This document shows positions 54,401 to 64,000 of a DNA stretch of 64,000 nt, one piece after another. Source of the DNA: Crambe crambe (Eukaryota > Porifera > Demospongiae > Poecilosclerida > Crambeidae); contig OZ004593.1 of the NCBI GenBank assembly GCA_963924555.1, positions 6,196,480 to 6,260,479 of the forward strand. Direction: 5' to 3'. Within the stretch, counting starts at the first letter, position 1. Each line of letters begins with the position of its first letter. Under the pieces are notes generated by a model. The model did not search any database. It was not told where the DNA came from and worked only from the letters and a program-made list of their open reading frames with translations. The position numbers and the translations under genes were made by a program.

Positions 54401-55534
54401 ATGGTCCCATCTCAGTTACTAAAAGCACGAAGCAGTCCTAACACAGCAACAGAACAGAACGCACCTGCTGAACAGGAAAAAGGAAATGAAATGGACGATT
54501 TGTTGCAGTTGGGTGATGAAATTTCAGATGATGTTCCCCTACCATCAAGTCTGGGTGAGGCTAGTGGTGAGGGCAAGGGTCCCTCAGGACAAGACGCTCT
54601 ATCCAGCGAATGGAATAATTTCTCCCTCTTAAATCCAGCGGCGAGAGACGACGTGGAAAGTCCACTTGCTGGTTGGGAAAAGGAGTTTACAGATGTGTCC
54701 CCTTCACCAGTTCTTGACGATCTAACTCAAAAAACTCCTCAGGAATCATCTGCTGCAGAAACCCCACAGGCTGCAGAAACCACAGTCCAAGGTGGACTTT
54801 CATCCGGTCCTCTTCCTCCAAGCATCATTCCTTCATCACAGCCTTCAATTCCAGTTTCCAACAGTGGAACATCATCCAGCCCCCTTCCTGTACCCAGCAG
54901 TTCTGTCCCATCCAGCAACAGTACTAAGACCAACCTCCAGAGCACCGATATTGATGAGTTGCTAGGTATCAGTGGGTATGGCAGTAATGGCACTGACCAA
55001 ATCCAAAGAGATGCTTCACACTCTTCACTAGTCAGTGAACTCTTGTCTAAAGACCTTGACTCCCTTGGTCTCTCTCCTCCAAAACCTGTTTCAAGTTCCT
55101 CTCAAAATCCATCAGTGACTGGAGGAGGACTGGAATCCATTAACCCCACTCTTTTTCAGATCCACTCAACTGCACAGCAAAATCTCCAAGCCCTCCAAAC
55201 TGCCAACTCAGCAGCAATGGATAGCAACCAACAGCAACAGAATCCGTCATTTCGTTCCCCCTTACCTGCTGGTCAGGGACCACCTGTGTTCCCAACACAG
55301 GGTTCGATGGGCGTGGTGACTGTCCCACCCAAATTTGGCTTGGTGTTACCAGGTACATCACCAGCCACAGTGGGGGAAGCAGGGGCAGGAAAGTCACCTC
55401 TGGGTGCAACTATGGGCAGTGGAGGAGGGGAATCAGGAGGTGTGGCTAAGGGAAAGGATGCAAAGGAAAAAGGAGGCAAAACATGGATGAACTTTTTCGC
55501 ACATTTGGATCCTTTAGTGAATGAGAAAGCATAA
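51422..55534 (+). CDS. ICA1: Islet cell autoantigen 1 (ICA69) homologue, arfaptin-homology protein
   Basis: Five exons: 51422-51667, 51885-51957, 52852-52975, 53132-53333, 53783-55534, in phase throughout, 798 residues. The arfaptin/BAR-like domain spans roughly residues 38-270 (QYWKTKQTVIQKLGKNQDEF, VVAGDAEIDTKLE, RNEFSVFRDSAIRDLNYSIQ, EYRAALLWMKNVSEKL, DMVSASRCNLLSRSLPSYQ). The C-terminal half is low-complexity, Ser/Pro/Gln-rich, but ends with the family signature TWMNFFAHLDPL. Human ICA1 is about 480 residues, so the linker is expanded, all of it within the large last exon. ICA1 works with Rab2 and PICK1 in Golgi and dense-core vesicle traffic in other animals. Introns 2 and 4 hold small tandem repeats. 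Confidence 0.93.
52081..52418. repeat. Two tandem duplications in ICA1 intron 2
   Basis: A unit of about 88 bp containing TCAAGTGTAGTAACATGGCT occurs at 52081 and about 52167. A 49-bp unit containing AGAGAGACATTATATACATG occurs at 52321-52369 and 52370-52418 with two or three differences. Confidence 0.8.
53414..53481. repeat. Three copies of a 22-bp unit in ICA1 intron 4
   Basis: CTGGATATTGAGCAGCATAC-AG repeats three times with no visible change. Confidence 0.9.
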
Positions 55535-55690
55535 AACCTCTTAATCAGTATCATGAATTTTTTTGTTAACAGAGAGTTCAAAGTTTACCGCTCTAATTAG
55601 AGCACACTCACCATGTGTGCATAAATACGTATCTGCAGCGTTTTGTTTGGAGGCCTTTGTGAAGTGAGGAAGGCCTCAGACGTGAGAAAT

Positions 55691-57589
55691 ATGGACGAAA
55701 GCACAGAATTAAGCGAGGGAGAAGTGGTGGAAGAAAGCTCAGGAAATCCTAGCGATGAAAATGGTTCGAAAAGGCTGGAAGCTGACACTTCGAGCTCGAG
55801 GGAAGATGGAGAAGAACCAAAAGCCAAAAAGCAGAGGCACGAAGAAAGCCATGATGGGGAAGAGCCAGAGGTCAAAAAGCAGAAACACAAAGAGAGCAAA
55901 GATGGTGGGGAATGGCAAACCCCAACCCCAAGGCAGCTCAAAAAGATGATGAAGAAGAAGCGAAGAGAGAAAAGAAAGCATCAAGAACTTGAGGATAAGT
56001 ATGCTTCCACCATGGCAACTGCTCAGTCCTCCTCCAGCACGTCTCTCAATGCACGTCAGACTGATGTCCTAAGATCGCTTGTCCGAATCGCTTCCGGCGA
56101 AGTGACCAATCGTGCAACAGTGCAGAAGCTGAAAACAGCACTATTTCAGAATGTTATTTCTCATTTAGTCATGGGCCACCCTCTTTTGAGTGAACCTCTC
56201 GATGGGCTAGACGAATTGAAAAGTGACTACCGAATCGTGGTGATTTGGCTCTCCATGATCTCTGCAGACTACTTCAAGAATTCACCAGATCATTTCCCAA
56301 AGGTGAAAAGTTTGAGCCCATGTGTCGTATTTGATATTGAGCACCCTGGTTCTTCCAGATTTGTAAAACTTGGCCTTGAGAGTTTCATGATGCTGCCGAC
56401 CTCTGAAGATAACCCTTTACCAACTCCTCCCACGAGTGATGCAAAACCACCAGAGTACTGGGAGTACCTTTTGTCTCTGGATCAGTTAACCGATAACGAT
56501 TTCCCGAATCCATCTCAAGGAAATAATGATCAATTGGGACGCCATGTGGAGGAGTATGTCTCCGTTATTGATTGGCCCAGCACAAGTGAGATCACAGCCA
56601 CTCCTCAAGTATCTGCTGTCAGAGAAGGAACAGAAGAGATGCCCATGTTTGCCATTGACTGCGAGATGGTAGAAACTGAAAATGGGTCTGAGCTTGCGAG
56701 GGTTTCTATTGTCAGTGATGCCCTTGAGTGCGTGTATGACGAGTACGTCAAACCGGGTTGTCCCGTTCGTGATTATCGGACAAGATACAGCGGGATAAGC
56801 AAGTCTACCCTTGAAGGAGTGACCACCACACTCAAAGAAGTACAAGAAAAGCTGCCCACCCTTATACCTTCTAACTCAATTCTGATTGGTCATTCCCTAG
56901 AGAATGACTTTCATGCCATGAAATTCAAGCATCCCTTTGTCATCGATACCTCCTTGATATTCACATCTTTGGCCACACCCACAAACAAGCCCGGGCTTCG
57001 AAGATTATCTAAAGAGCTGTTGGTAACGGATATCCAAAACACAGAAAAGGGTCACGACTCTGTGGAAGATGCCACAACCTGCATGAAGCTGGTCCAGCTG
57101 AAGCTAAGAGATGGAGCTGCTTGCAAAATATCTTTCAACGAGATCACACCGAGCATATTTACAGAGTACAGGACGCATGGAGCCACTACTGGTATAGTAG
57201 ACAAGGACTCTGTTGTGCGCTTGTTCGGTAAAGGATCTACTCATTCAGTGGAGGTGAAGACAGATAAAGAAGCGGTGAAGGAGAGCATTAAAATGATCCC
57301 TTTGAGTAAATTTACTTTTATTCAATTCCACGACATGGAGAATCTGCTGAAATCAAGTGTAACATTGGACGATGAGAAACGATTGGAAATGGCAAACGTG
57401 ATGGACGACCACGTCATCCAAGTGGTGGAGAACTGCCCTCCCAAGACTGTTCTATTCATCACTTGTGGAAGCAGTGATATCAGAAAAGTTCGAAGCTTGC
57501 AACAGCAGGAGTACGTCGACTTTTTGCAGCTCAAGAAGCAAGTAATGCTTGCACGAACTGGGTGTGTGGTGGGTCTGCTTGTCAACTAG
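55691..57589 (+). CDS. REXO5-like RNA exonuclease (DEDDh), intronless
   Basis: One exon of 632 residues; the frame upstream of 55691 has no ATG (only TTG at 55643). An acidic and basic N-terminus with KKKRREKRKHQ suggests a nucleolar or nuclear location. The exonuclease domain spans about residues 317-480: MFAIDCEMVE gives D323 and E325, GHSLENDF gives D406, and HDSVEDA gives H455 and D460, the full DEDDh set. LARVSIV, YRTRYSGIS and LRRLSKELL follow the REXO1/REXO5 group. The C-terminal part (about 500-632) has the size of a degenerate RRM, as in REXO5, which trims snoRNA and rRNA 3' ends in other animals. Orthology to REXO5 rather than REXO1 is likely but not certain. Confidence 0.85.
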   Translation: MDESTELSEGEVVEESSGNPSDENGSKRLEADTSSSREDGEEPKAKKQRHEESHDGEEPEVKKQKHKESKDGGEWQTPTPRQLKKMMKKKRREKRKHQELEDKYASTMATAQSSSSTSLNARQTDVLRSLVRIASGEVTNRATVQKLKTALFQNVISHLVMGHPLLSEPLDGLDELKSDYRIVVIWLSMISADYFKNSPDHFPKVKSLSPCVVFDIEHPGSSRFVKLGLESFMMLPTSEDNPLPTPPTSDAKPPEYWEYLLSLDQLTDNDFPNPSQGNNDQLGRHVEEYVSVIDWPSTSEITATPQVSAVREGTEEMPMFAIDCEMVETENGSELARVSIVSDALECVYDEYVKPGCPVRDYRTRYSGISKSTLEGVTTTLKEVQEKLPTLIPSNSILIGHSLENDFHAMKFKHPFVIDTSLIFTSLATPTNKPGLRRLSKELLVTDIQNTEKGHDSVEDATTCMKLVQLKLRDGAACKISFNEITPSIFTEYRTHGATTGIVDKDSVVRLFGKGSTHSVEVKTDKEAVKESIKMIPLSKFTFIQFHDMENLLKSSVTLDDEKRLEMANVMDDHVIQVVENCPPKTVLFITCGSSDIRKVRSLQQQEYVDFLQLKKQVMLARTGCVVGLLVN

Positions 57590-57743
57590 ATATCCTCTTC
57601 TCTCCTCTCCCTGCACAATAACTAACAACTCTTTTGTATAATAATGCACTGTCATTTTAATTGTTGTGATTTCACAATAACTATAATTGTGTTTTTCATG
57701 AAGTTGATCTGGGGCCTGAGGGTAGATGTGCTCAGCAAACTGC

Positions 57744-60700
57744 TTACACTTGTAACTGTTTTCCTACTCGTAATGAAGGGCAGATTTTTCCTTGTACCAC
57801 GTCATACTTTGCTCCAGTGACACCTGAAATCAAGTGAGTGAGTAATATGCCAGCAATAAGTAATAAAAACATTACTAGGTGGGTTGCTCTTTCTCCATTT
57901 GTAGGTTTGATATGCCAGCACAGCAAAGAAGAATGCCTGGAGGTGGTGACATTCCGTACCAGGTTGTTTGCTTCAATGATTCACTTACCTCTTTGGCGTC
58001 AGGATCCACTCCCAATGCGGTAGAAGTTTGGATTGTAACTCCATCCAATTTCTTCCCTAAAGAGCTGTATTAACATCACTAGCTAGGGGGTATAGTGCTA
58101 TTCTCAAATTCTCATGCACATTGCCCATTATGCTGTTATAATGCCCCAAATTCAGCCCAGGTCTGATCAAAAAAACTACAGATTCACCAGGAGCTTCATC
58201 ACATTCACAGAAAGCAACATTCAGCCACTTTGCCAAAAATACGAGTGGTCACTCGGGTACTGTGAATAGTTGATATAGCTAATGCATGTGTGGGCTATAA
58301 GAAGGCATGCATTTGTATAAACTGCTAAATTGACCATCTCAAAGGAATGTATGGGCTATCACTAGTTAACAACCACGTACCATTTCAGTGGAGCAGTCCT
58401 GTATTTCAGTGGGCAATAAGAGAGTTATGAGAAAAAATTTCTTTCTTTTATTATAAGACATGCAGTTCCTTCTGTAGCAGTGGCCAGCATAATTTATTGA
58501 GCCCCTATACTCGTAACATAAAAGCATACAGTACAGACCTACTTACTCCATCATGAATTTGTTCCTGGCTCCACCCCCACACACAAAGAGATCAAATTCC
58601 CTCTTCTCGAAACGAGGTCGGACATATTTCTCAAAGTTGAAACTGACTGCTGACGCTGTGAACTCTATAAGGGAAGTGGAAGGAAACTCATGCAAGCCTC
58701 TCTCAGAGCAGACAATTATTTTTGGGGCGTCTTGACAGTAACTAAGCTGAAGTGTCCTAAATTAGAATTTAATGTCCTGAATCCCATTTTTTCAATATTG
58801 TACAGTATTTTCGGCCATTAATATAAAAATTAATGTATCATTGTAAGTTTACTTCAATTTCAGTATTTTTTTTTTTTGAAAATTCACTTATGAATCAGTA
58901 TGGTTGGAGGCTCTGTTTGATTTGCCACTCACCAGTGATAGTTGCCATGCAGTCTTCCTTAGACAATCCTAACATCTTAGACATCTCCAGCACATCTTCC
59001 AGATATTTTTCATTGTAGTGCTGTAGGTGACATCAAGAGAAAAGATGAACTCTAACTTTTAACGAAGCAAGGAACAAAGAAACTAGCCCTATGAACCCTA
59101 TGAACTCAACCATGTTGAGGGCTTTATTTTAGTGCTCACATAGCTACCTCCCTTCCAGTGGACTTGGGAATAGCACGCAATATGAATTCATCTCCTTCCA
59201 TGAGGTAATCAAGGAGAGTGCTTGAGCTTTTCCCAGATTTGGCCTGTGAAATCACAAGAATACTAATTATTAAGAGACAAGAGCAGGATCACCGAACTGA
59301 CGCACAATTTGACCATCTTCATCGTACTCTTTTCCATACCATTTCTTTGAGAGCATGTCCACTAGAACATTACCTGTCCCTCAATAAAGTCAATTCCTAC
59401 TTTTAAAATTTCTCCCCGAAAACATACCTGGTCCACAGTCAAAGCCTATGAGAGTGTAACCACCTCTGTCACCTAGGTATCATGTAACGAGGCAGGAGGG
59501 AAGACTAGTAAGTGCAAGAACACTACACACTTGCATGCAAATGAACAAGCTAAGCTTGTATTATACAAGGGCTGACTGATTTTCCCAACTGTTATTCTGT
59601 GATAAGGTTTGAACTTCCTGTGGTCCTTGGAGCTAAGTCGGTCTCACACTATCCATTTCTCATCATCCTGAAAACCTTGTAATCAGTTTACTAAAACCTA
59701 TTTTCATGGGAATTACTCCAGACTTGTGGCAATAGTATATAATAGTAAAGGGACTATTGGAGTCTCAACCAACCTGGCTGAATTGCTGATATGTTGCTGA
59801 TGCCTCCAATATTGAGCATCATCCCTATTCGTCCACACTCTTTAAAATGCCGATGAAGCACAATTCCATCAAAGTATGGGACAAGGGGAGCTCCCTGACC
59901 TCCCACAGAGATGTCGGCCATTCTGAAGTCCCCTACGGTGGTCACTCCACACTGATTAGCAATCACAGAAGGGTCACCTATCTGGAGGGTGGAGGATACA
60001 GTGTAGCCATGGAGATCTCGAGGAGTGGGCAAATGATGAATCGTTTGCCTAGCAGAAGGGAACCAATCCTGTCATAGGTGGAGCAACTGGTACAGCAAGT
60101 AGCTATGGCCATAGCCGTACCACTTTTATGATCAAAAAATATTCCCCCCCCCCCAATTATGGTTATGTTACATAAGGAGCCACCACACCAGCTGTACCAC
60201 CTTGCTCCAACCAAAGACTTATAATAAAAACTCTGCACACACAGAAAATACACTGCTTCTACTGTAGCAAAGCCTTATACAACTTGTGTTTGATGTCAGG
60301 GTGTTCCTCACTAGTTATAAAGTCACTCCATTCCTCTGTTTTTTTGATTGCTACGATATGATGTAAGCAGACCTCGAAACATTTCTTCTCTAGTGTACTA
60401 GCCCTGTACTGATTGGCCAGAATTAGATATGACAGGATATTTTCAGGGTCAACTTTGTTTAGAATCATTTCTTCACAGATTAACTGTAACTGGTGAAATT
60501 GGTATTTGTCAGTGATTGGCAAGAGCTTCATGGCATCATCAGCAGTGGCCACTTTTTCAGTGTAAGCACAAGTGAGGAGACATTCAAGGAGTTCGTGATT
60601 CAGATCAGAATCATTCATATCCACACTGCTATTGGGTCGATTCTCCTTCCAATGTTCACTGAATCGTGCCTTGAAGAAATCAGACTGCAACCCTAATACA

Positions 60701-62560
60701 ACCTTGTGGACCTTATATTCTTTATCTCCTAATTTCAGTGCAGCATCTGTGAACAAGCCGTCCTTGCGATCCTTGTTCAAAGCTTGACCGAGATGATCAT
60801 GATGTGGTGCAGCAAGTGGTGCAGAAAGCTGGACTGCAGATCTATCTAGCTGGAAAACTTTGACATTACAAATCACTTTCATACTTTGTGTGACACTAGA
60901 TTGATTTACATCTACAAGAGTAGTATACTTATCAAAACTCTTATGAGAGGATACTCCAATCCCATCTCGCAAAATATACTTCTTCTTTTTATCTACCTGA
61001 CCAATAATTCCTTTGCTTTCTGTGTCGATCAAAGAAAATATTATTCCCATTCCAAACTTGAGGATAGACTCACACGAGTATTCAAACAGGAATCTAAGAC
61101 ATGAACCATCTAAGATTTGCATACATATCTTCCACTTCACACTAGCATAACTTTTATCCTTCTTGGGTACCTCGAACTCCATTTCAGGGCCCTTCAATGT
61201 ATCATTCCGAAAGAGCTTGCCGATATCTTTGACATGGCTGATCGTCCAGTCACAGTCTTGCTCGAAAAAGCATAACTCTGAAGAGAATGTATGGAAACTC
61301 GAATTGGCAGCCATATAGCACGAGTTACCTTGCTGGTTAATGAGCATGCGTAGTTATTTTGCGCACATGCGCAAATTCTTCTGTATTGATATTGGATGAT
61401 CATGAGCTTATGGACTGCAAAAATAGCTACAGTCGCCCTGCTAATTAGGAATCAGAACACAATTGAGCACCTCTCCTTGATCTATTGAAGTTTAAAAACA
61501 ACAAAACAAAAAACAACAACAAACAACAGCAAAAACAAAACAAAAACAAAAACCAACAACAAACAACAGCAAAAACAAAACAAAACAAAAAACAACAACA
61601 AACAACAGCAAAAACAAAACAAAAACAAAAAACAACAACAAACAACAGCAAAAACAAAACAAAAACAAAAAACACTGCCCATACTCTTCCTTCTTTCTGA
61701 CATACCCACTTGAAGAGTCAAGAAAAGGTCAGGAGGTGTGGCAGATTAATGTAATAAAAAACAACATTGGTAAATTAGGGTGGTGCATCAATTAGAAAGA
61801 ATAGGTACTATTTTGGGCATACATGTAACTTAAATGTGCTCACCCATGCGAACCAATCAAAGACACTTGTTCCATCTTCTTTCCAGCCTGGACTACAACA
61901 GCTTCAGCAGCACTGGCAAATATCTTTCCCAAGAGAACGTTGAGTACACACAGTTCCTCCACCCGACCCTCCACGCTAACCCTTAATAGGTCCCCCTTAA
62001 GACCTGCTGGGTAAGGGTGAGTCAAGAAACCTATCTGCTCAAACCGCAACCTGAAATATGCATGGCATTCTCACATGTAGTCTTAATAAATAAAACTTCT
62101 AGGTTTGAATTTAAAACATTGAGACTTTTCCGCTGTGTATGTTAAACAGAACTTCAATGATATTACCCTTTCATGTATGCAAGGCTTGCAAGACACACCC
62201 TTTATTATTGGGCAGGGGAAAGAAAGGGTCTGGTCAATTCCTATACATGACTGGTTAAGAAAATCTTAGGACACTTGACATGATTAGCTAGACATTAAGA
62301 GTGTGCCTTGCAAGACTAGGGTTACCAACCTAATTTGTACCAGGAGCATTCAGGGTCCTCTGGCTGCAAAATTTGATCTCTCATATCATGGATGCAAGGC
62401 CAGGTTACCAACCCAATTTGTACCTGGAGCATTCAGGCTCCTCTGGCTGCAAATCACTACTGTCATCTTCATGTATGTCTATCAGTATTGCATCAACACC
62501 ATCCATACTGGTGCCAGAGTTCAATCCCACCACTAGCATTTGCCCTTCTGCAGAAGACAT
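57744..62560 (-). CDS. anmK: Anhydro-N-acetylmuramic acid kinase (bacterial-type AnmK)
   Basis: Eleven minus-strand exons: 62560-62424, 62050-61844, 60048-59774, 59472-59428, 59373-59306, 59243-59148, 59020-58933, 58664-58547, 58064-57989, 57936-57876, 57823-57744. Phases agree at every junction; 416 residues (bacterial AnmK about 370). Signatures in order: GLNSGTSMDGVD (12-23, ATP-binding), LIGSHGQTIHHLPTP, IGDPSVIANQCGVTTVGDFR, GGQGAPLVPYFD, LNIGGISNIS, GFDCGPGN, WYGKEYDEDG, AIPKSTGRE, CGGGARN, SVTGA near the C-terminus. The enzyme phosphorylates 1,6-anhydro-MurNAc, a peptidoglycan recycling product. D160, in the DFRxxD segment, sits where I recall the general base. The donor of exon 5 (att/gtgcgt) is weak and was chosen by homology. 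Intron 2 holds the MATH-BTB gene. Many introns rule out bacterial contamination. Confidence 0.9.
60259..61347 (-). CDS. MATH-BTB protein (SPOP-like), intronless, inside AnmK intron 2
   Basis: A single exon of 362 residues from the ATG at 61347; a second in-frame ATG at 61314 is equally possible. Residues about 15-170 form a divergent MATH/TRAF-like domain (CDWTISHVKDIG, SYASVKWKICMQI, HKSFDKYTTLVDV). Residues about 190-300 form a BTB domain (DGLFTDAALKLGDKEYKVHK, VVLGLQSDFFKARFSEHWKE, LLECLLTCAYTEKV, LLPITDKYQFHQLQLICEEM), followed by a short BACK-like end (NILSYLILANQYRASTLEKK). The order matches SPOP-type Cullin-3 adaptors that recruit substrates for ubiquitination. Same strand as its host gene. 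A TGCGCNCATGCGCA motif lies immediately upstream, so it probably has its own promoter. Confidence 0.85.
   Translation of the reverse strand: MLINQQGNSCYMAANSSFHTFSSELCFFEQDCDWTISHVKDIGKLFRNDTLKGPEMEFEVPKKDKSYASVKWKICMQILDGSCLRFLFEYSCESILKFGMGIIFSLIDTESKGIIGQVDKKKKYILRDGIGVSSHKSFDKYTTLVDVNQSSVTQSMKVICNVKVFQLDRSAVQLSAPLAAPHHDHLGQALNKDRKDGLFTDAALKLGDKEYKVHKVVLGLQSDFFKARFSEHWKENRPNSSVDMNDSDLNHELLECLLTCAYTEKVATADDAMKLLPITDKYQFHQLQLICEEMILNKVDPENILSYLILANQYRASTLEKKCFEVCLHHIVAIKKTEEWSDFITSEEHPDIKHKLYKALLQ
61360..61373. promoter_or_regulatory. NRF1-like palindrome upstream of the MATH-BTB gene
   Basis: TGCGCACATGCGCA, extended to TTGCGCACATGCGCAA, 13 bp before the first ATG or 46 bp before the second. 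Same 14-mer as at 18331 and 42428 except for the central base. Its closeness to the first ATG favours the second as the true start. Confidence 0.55.
61498..61675. repeat. Minisatellite, about 40-bp A/C-rich unit, four copies
   Basis: ACAACAACAAACAACAGCAA followed by AAACAAAACAAAAACAAAAA repeats four times with small length changes. It lies in AnmK intron 2 between exon 2 and the nested gene. Confidence 0.9.
62322..62456 (-). repeat. Partial duplication of the end of AnmK exon 1
   Basis: 62322-62380 and 62400-62456 share GGTTACCAACC-AATTTGTACC, GGAGCATTCAGG and CTCCTCTGGCTGCAAA-type sequence at about 90% identity. The second copy covers the true exon end and donor. The first copy keeps a GT donor position but is not needed for the frame. 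Confidence 0.75.
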
Positions 62561-62660
62561 TTTTTTTTCCCGCGAGATAGGCGGTCTTAAATTCAGGACT
62601 CCGCCCACTTTTCTTGATGACATCGACACTGCCAGTGGGTGTTTGAAGCACCACTCAAGA
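62561..62660. promoter_or_regulatory. Divergent promoter of AnmK and VPS52
   Basis: Only 100 bp separate the two ATGs. Contains TTTCCCGCGAGA near 62574 and GGCGGTC near 62590; no TATA box. Both 5' UTRs must be very short or overlap. Confidence 0.5.
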
Positions 62661-64000
62661 ATGGCCGCTATAATCGAATCTACGGCTGCACAGGACGAGG
62701 TAGCTATAACCGAGCTCTAAATTACTGAGTGAATAGAGAAAGTACTTAGTCGTGGTGTGCTTTAAATAGAGTTAATTGTACGTTCTTTGTCTTCTCCAGG
62801 AGGACCTTGTAGCAAACTTGAACTTTGATGACCTGAACATAACTTCACAAGAAGATGATATACTAGATGAAGATGATGCACTAGCAGGTAATGCTTCTCC
62901 CATTGTGTGGCAATCGTATAGCTAGAGCCTGGCTCCTCCCCCTCACCCTCCAGGGCATATTCAGGAGAATTTGGAGGATGAACTGGTGCAAGAGACATTG
63001 AGAAAGGGGCTGGACTTGAGGCAGTATTCACGGGAGATTGAGTCAGAGCTACGAAAAGTGGAACTACGCTCTGTGGAAGACTGTATCCTTGAAAAGTAGA
63101 TGCTTGAGTAGATATTTTGTGACATCTTTCCTTTGATATTGTTTATCGGTCACATAATTTGCATTCCTTGACAAGTTGTATGATTAGATATCGGTCAGAG
63201 CAGACATATAGCCAGTCTCCATTACCAGATCAAGAACTGTGACGACATCTTATCTGTAAGCAAACAATCACATGATTGACCCCCCCCCCCTTTATGGCCC
63301 TCTTTCTTCCTCTTCCTCCTCCTTCCCAGCGCATGGAAGAAATGCTTAGCAAGTTCCAGAGTGACTTGGGGAGCATAAGCTCCGAGATCCAGTGTCTCCA
63401 GGACCAATCCCATTCCATGAGCATCAAGTTAAAAAATAGACAGGTAATTTGGTTCCAGAATGGAAGCATGTAGTGTCATGGTTCCAGAATGAAATATGCA
63501 TTATCATGGTTCTGATATATTGACATATGTTTTATAGGCTGTTCGAGGAGAACTCAGCCAGTATGTATCGGAAATCACAGTAACAGAACATCTCATTCAG
63601 TAAGTACTCAGCAGGATGAGATGAGAGAAGCTGCTTTAAAATGGTTTCTTGATCAACTATAGGCACATTACAGACACTCCATCCAGTGAGAGAGAATTTC
63701 AGGAGAACCTTCATGAGCTGGACCACAAAGTCAATTTCCTCAACCTGCAGGTTCGTAAAGTGTGCTCTCTACATTTAAAAATGCTCTAAATGATGCACAC
63801 CATATCTTGCTCTTAGTATTTTTCTTCCTTTTTCTGCAGGACTTCAATGACTGTCGTGCTGTGTTTGACGTTCGAGATGTAGTGGACAAGCTGAAGATCA
63901 AGGCCATTTCCAAGACAAGGGACTTTCTTCTCCAGAGGATCTACCAGTTCAGAAAACCCATGGCTAACTACCAGATGCTCCAGAACCAGCTCCTCAGTTA
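62661..64000 (+). CDS. VPS52: VPS52 (GARP/EARP tethering complex subunit), 5' part
   Basis: Exons 62661-62699, 62800-62887, 62954-63082, 63188-63255, 63330-63443, 63538-63599, 63663-63750 and 63840 to the window end, all in phase, covering about 249 residues of a protein of about 720. Match to VPS52: LDEDDALAGHIQENLEDELV, ETLRKGLDLRQYSREIESEL, HIASLHYQIKNCDDIL, FQSDLGSISSEIQCLQDQS, MSIKLKNRQAVRGELSQYV, DFLLQRIYQFRKPMANYQM. The N-terminal coiled coil is typical. The protein tethers endosome-derived vesicles at the trans-Golgi and at recycling endosomes. The gene continues to the right of the window. Confidence 0.96.

Noticed and set aside
54051..54428. 125-residue minus frame within the ICA1 last exon
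   Set aside because: Shadow of the real coding strand; no family resemblance.
61445..61721. Phe/Cys/Val-rich hydrophobic minus frames
   Set aside because: Translation of the A/C-rich minisatellite; no start context or splice support.
57744..62560. AnmK as bacterial contamination
   Set aside because: Eleven exons with consistent phases and flanking animal genes on the same contiguous sequence.
62373..62720. 115-residue + strand frame ahead of VPS52
   Set aside because: Only its last 19 residues agree with the VPS52 start; the rest is antisense to AnmK exon 1. The ATG at 62661 is the likely start.

Overview
The window is nuclear DNA of an early-branching animal. It has GT-AG introns, most of them short, very close divergent gene pairs, AT-rich intergenic DNA full of short inverted-repeat elements, and animal orthologues throughout: SURF4, ABHD12, TADA1, PRPF38B, RPL35, selenoprotein F, ICA1, VPS52, and the ciliary protein AXDND1. 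A demosponge of the Amphimedon type fits best. That is inferred from gene content and style, not from a database match.

Left part (1-28,400) is accessory. It holds at least four relatives of one cell-surface receptor family: A (603-1625, +, partial), B (18254-16027 and probably on to 11215, -), C (18467-23507, +) and D (25339-28318, +). C and D can be assembled completely from the sequence. Each has a signal peptide, an Ig-like domain, two fibronectin type III domains, a roughly 100-residue Cys-containing domain I cannot name, one membrane helix and a short tail rich in Y-x-x-L/I/V motifs, with no kinase. Exon phases are conserved between copies. B and C are divergent from a 212-bp shared promoter. 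About 9.6 kb (1626-11214) and the B intron (11594-16026) hold repeats, including nested MITE-like elements with 6-bp target duplications and an array of eighteen 59-bp units.

Right part (29,100-64,000) is a dense housekeeping block, in order: PPIL4 (-), SURF4 (-), ABHD12-like (+), AXDND1 (-, 21 exons), TADA1 (+), PRPF38B (+), RPL35 (-), SELENOF (+, in-frame UGA plus a SECIS candidate), an intronless BACK/kelch protein (-), ICA1 (+), an intronless REXO5-like exonuclease (+), a bacterial-type anhydro-N-acetylmuramic acid kinase (AnmK, -, 11 exons) with an intronless MATH-BTB gene inside its second intron, and the 5' part of VPS52 (+, runs off the end). Head-to-head pairs are SURF4/ABHD12, AXDND1/TADA1, RPL35/SELENOF and AnmK/VPS52.

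Regulatory signals: a perfect RFX X-box lies upstream of AXDND1, and a 14-mer TGCGCNCATGCGCA recurs in three promoters. The most novel content is the receptor family, with its unnamed domain and sign of gene conversion, and the spliced animal AnmK gene. Exon limits were read by eye from splice sites, reading phase and comparison between copies or with remembered family sequences; none was confirmed with transcripts.
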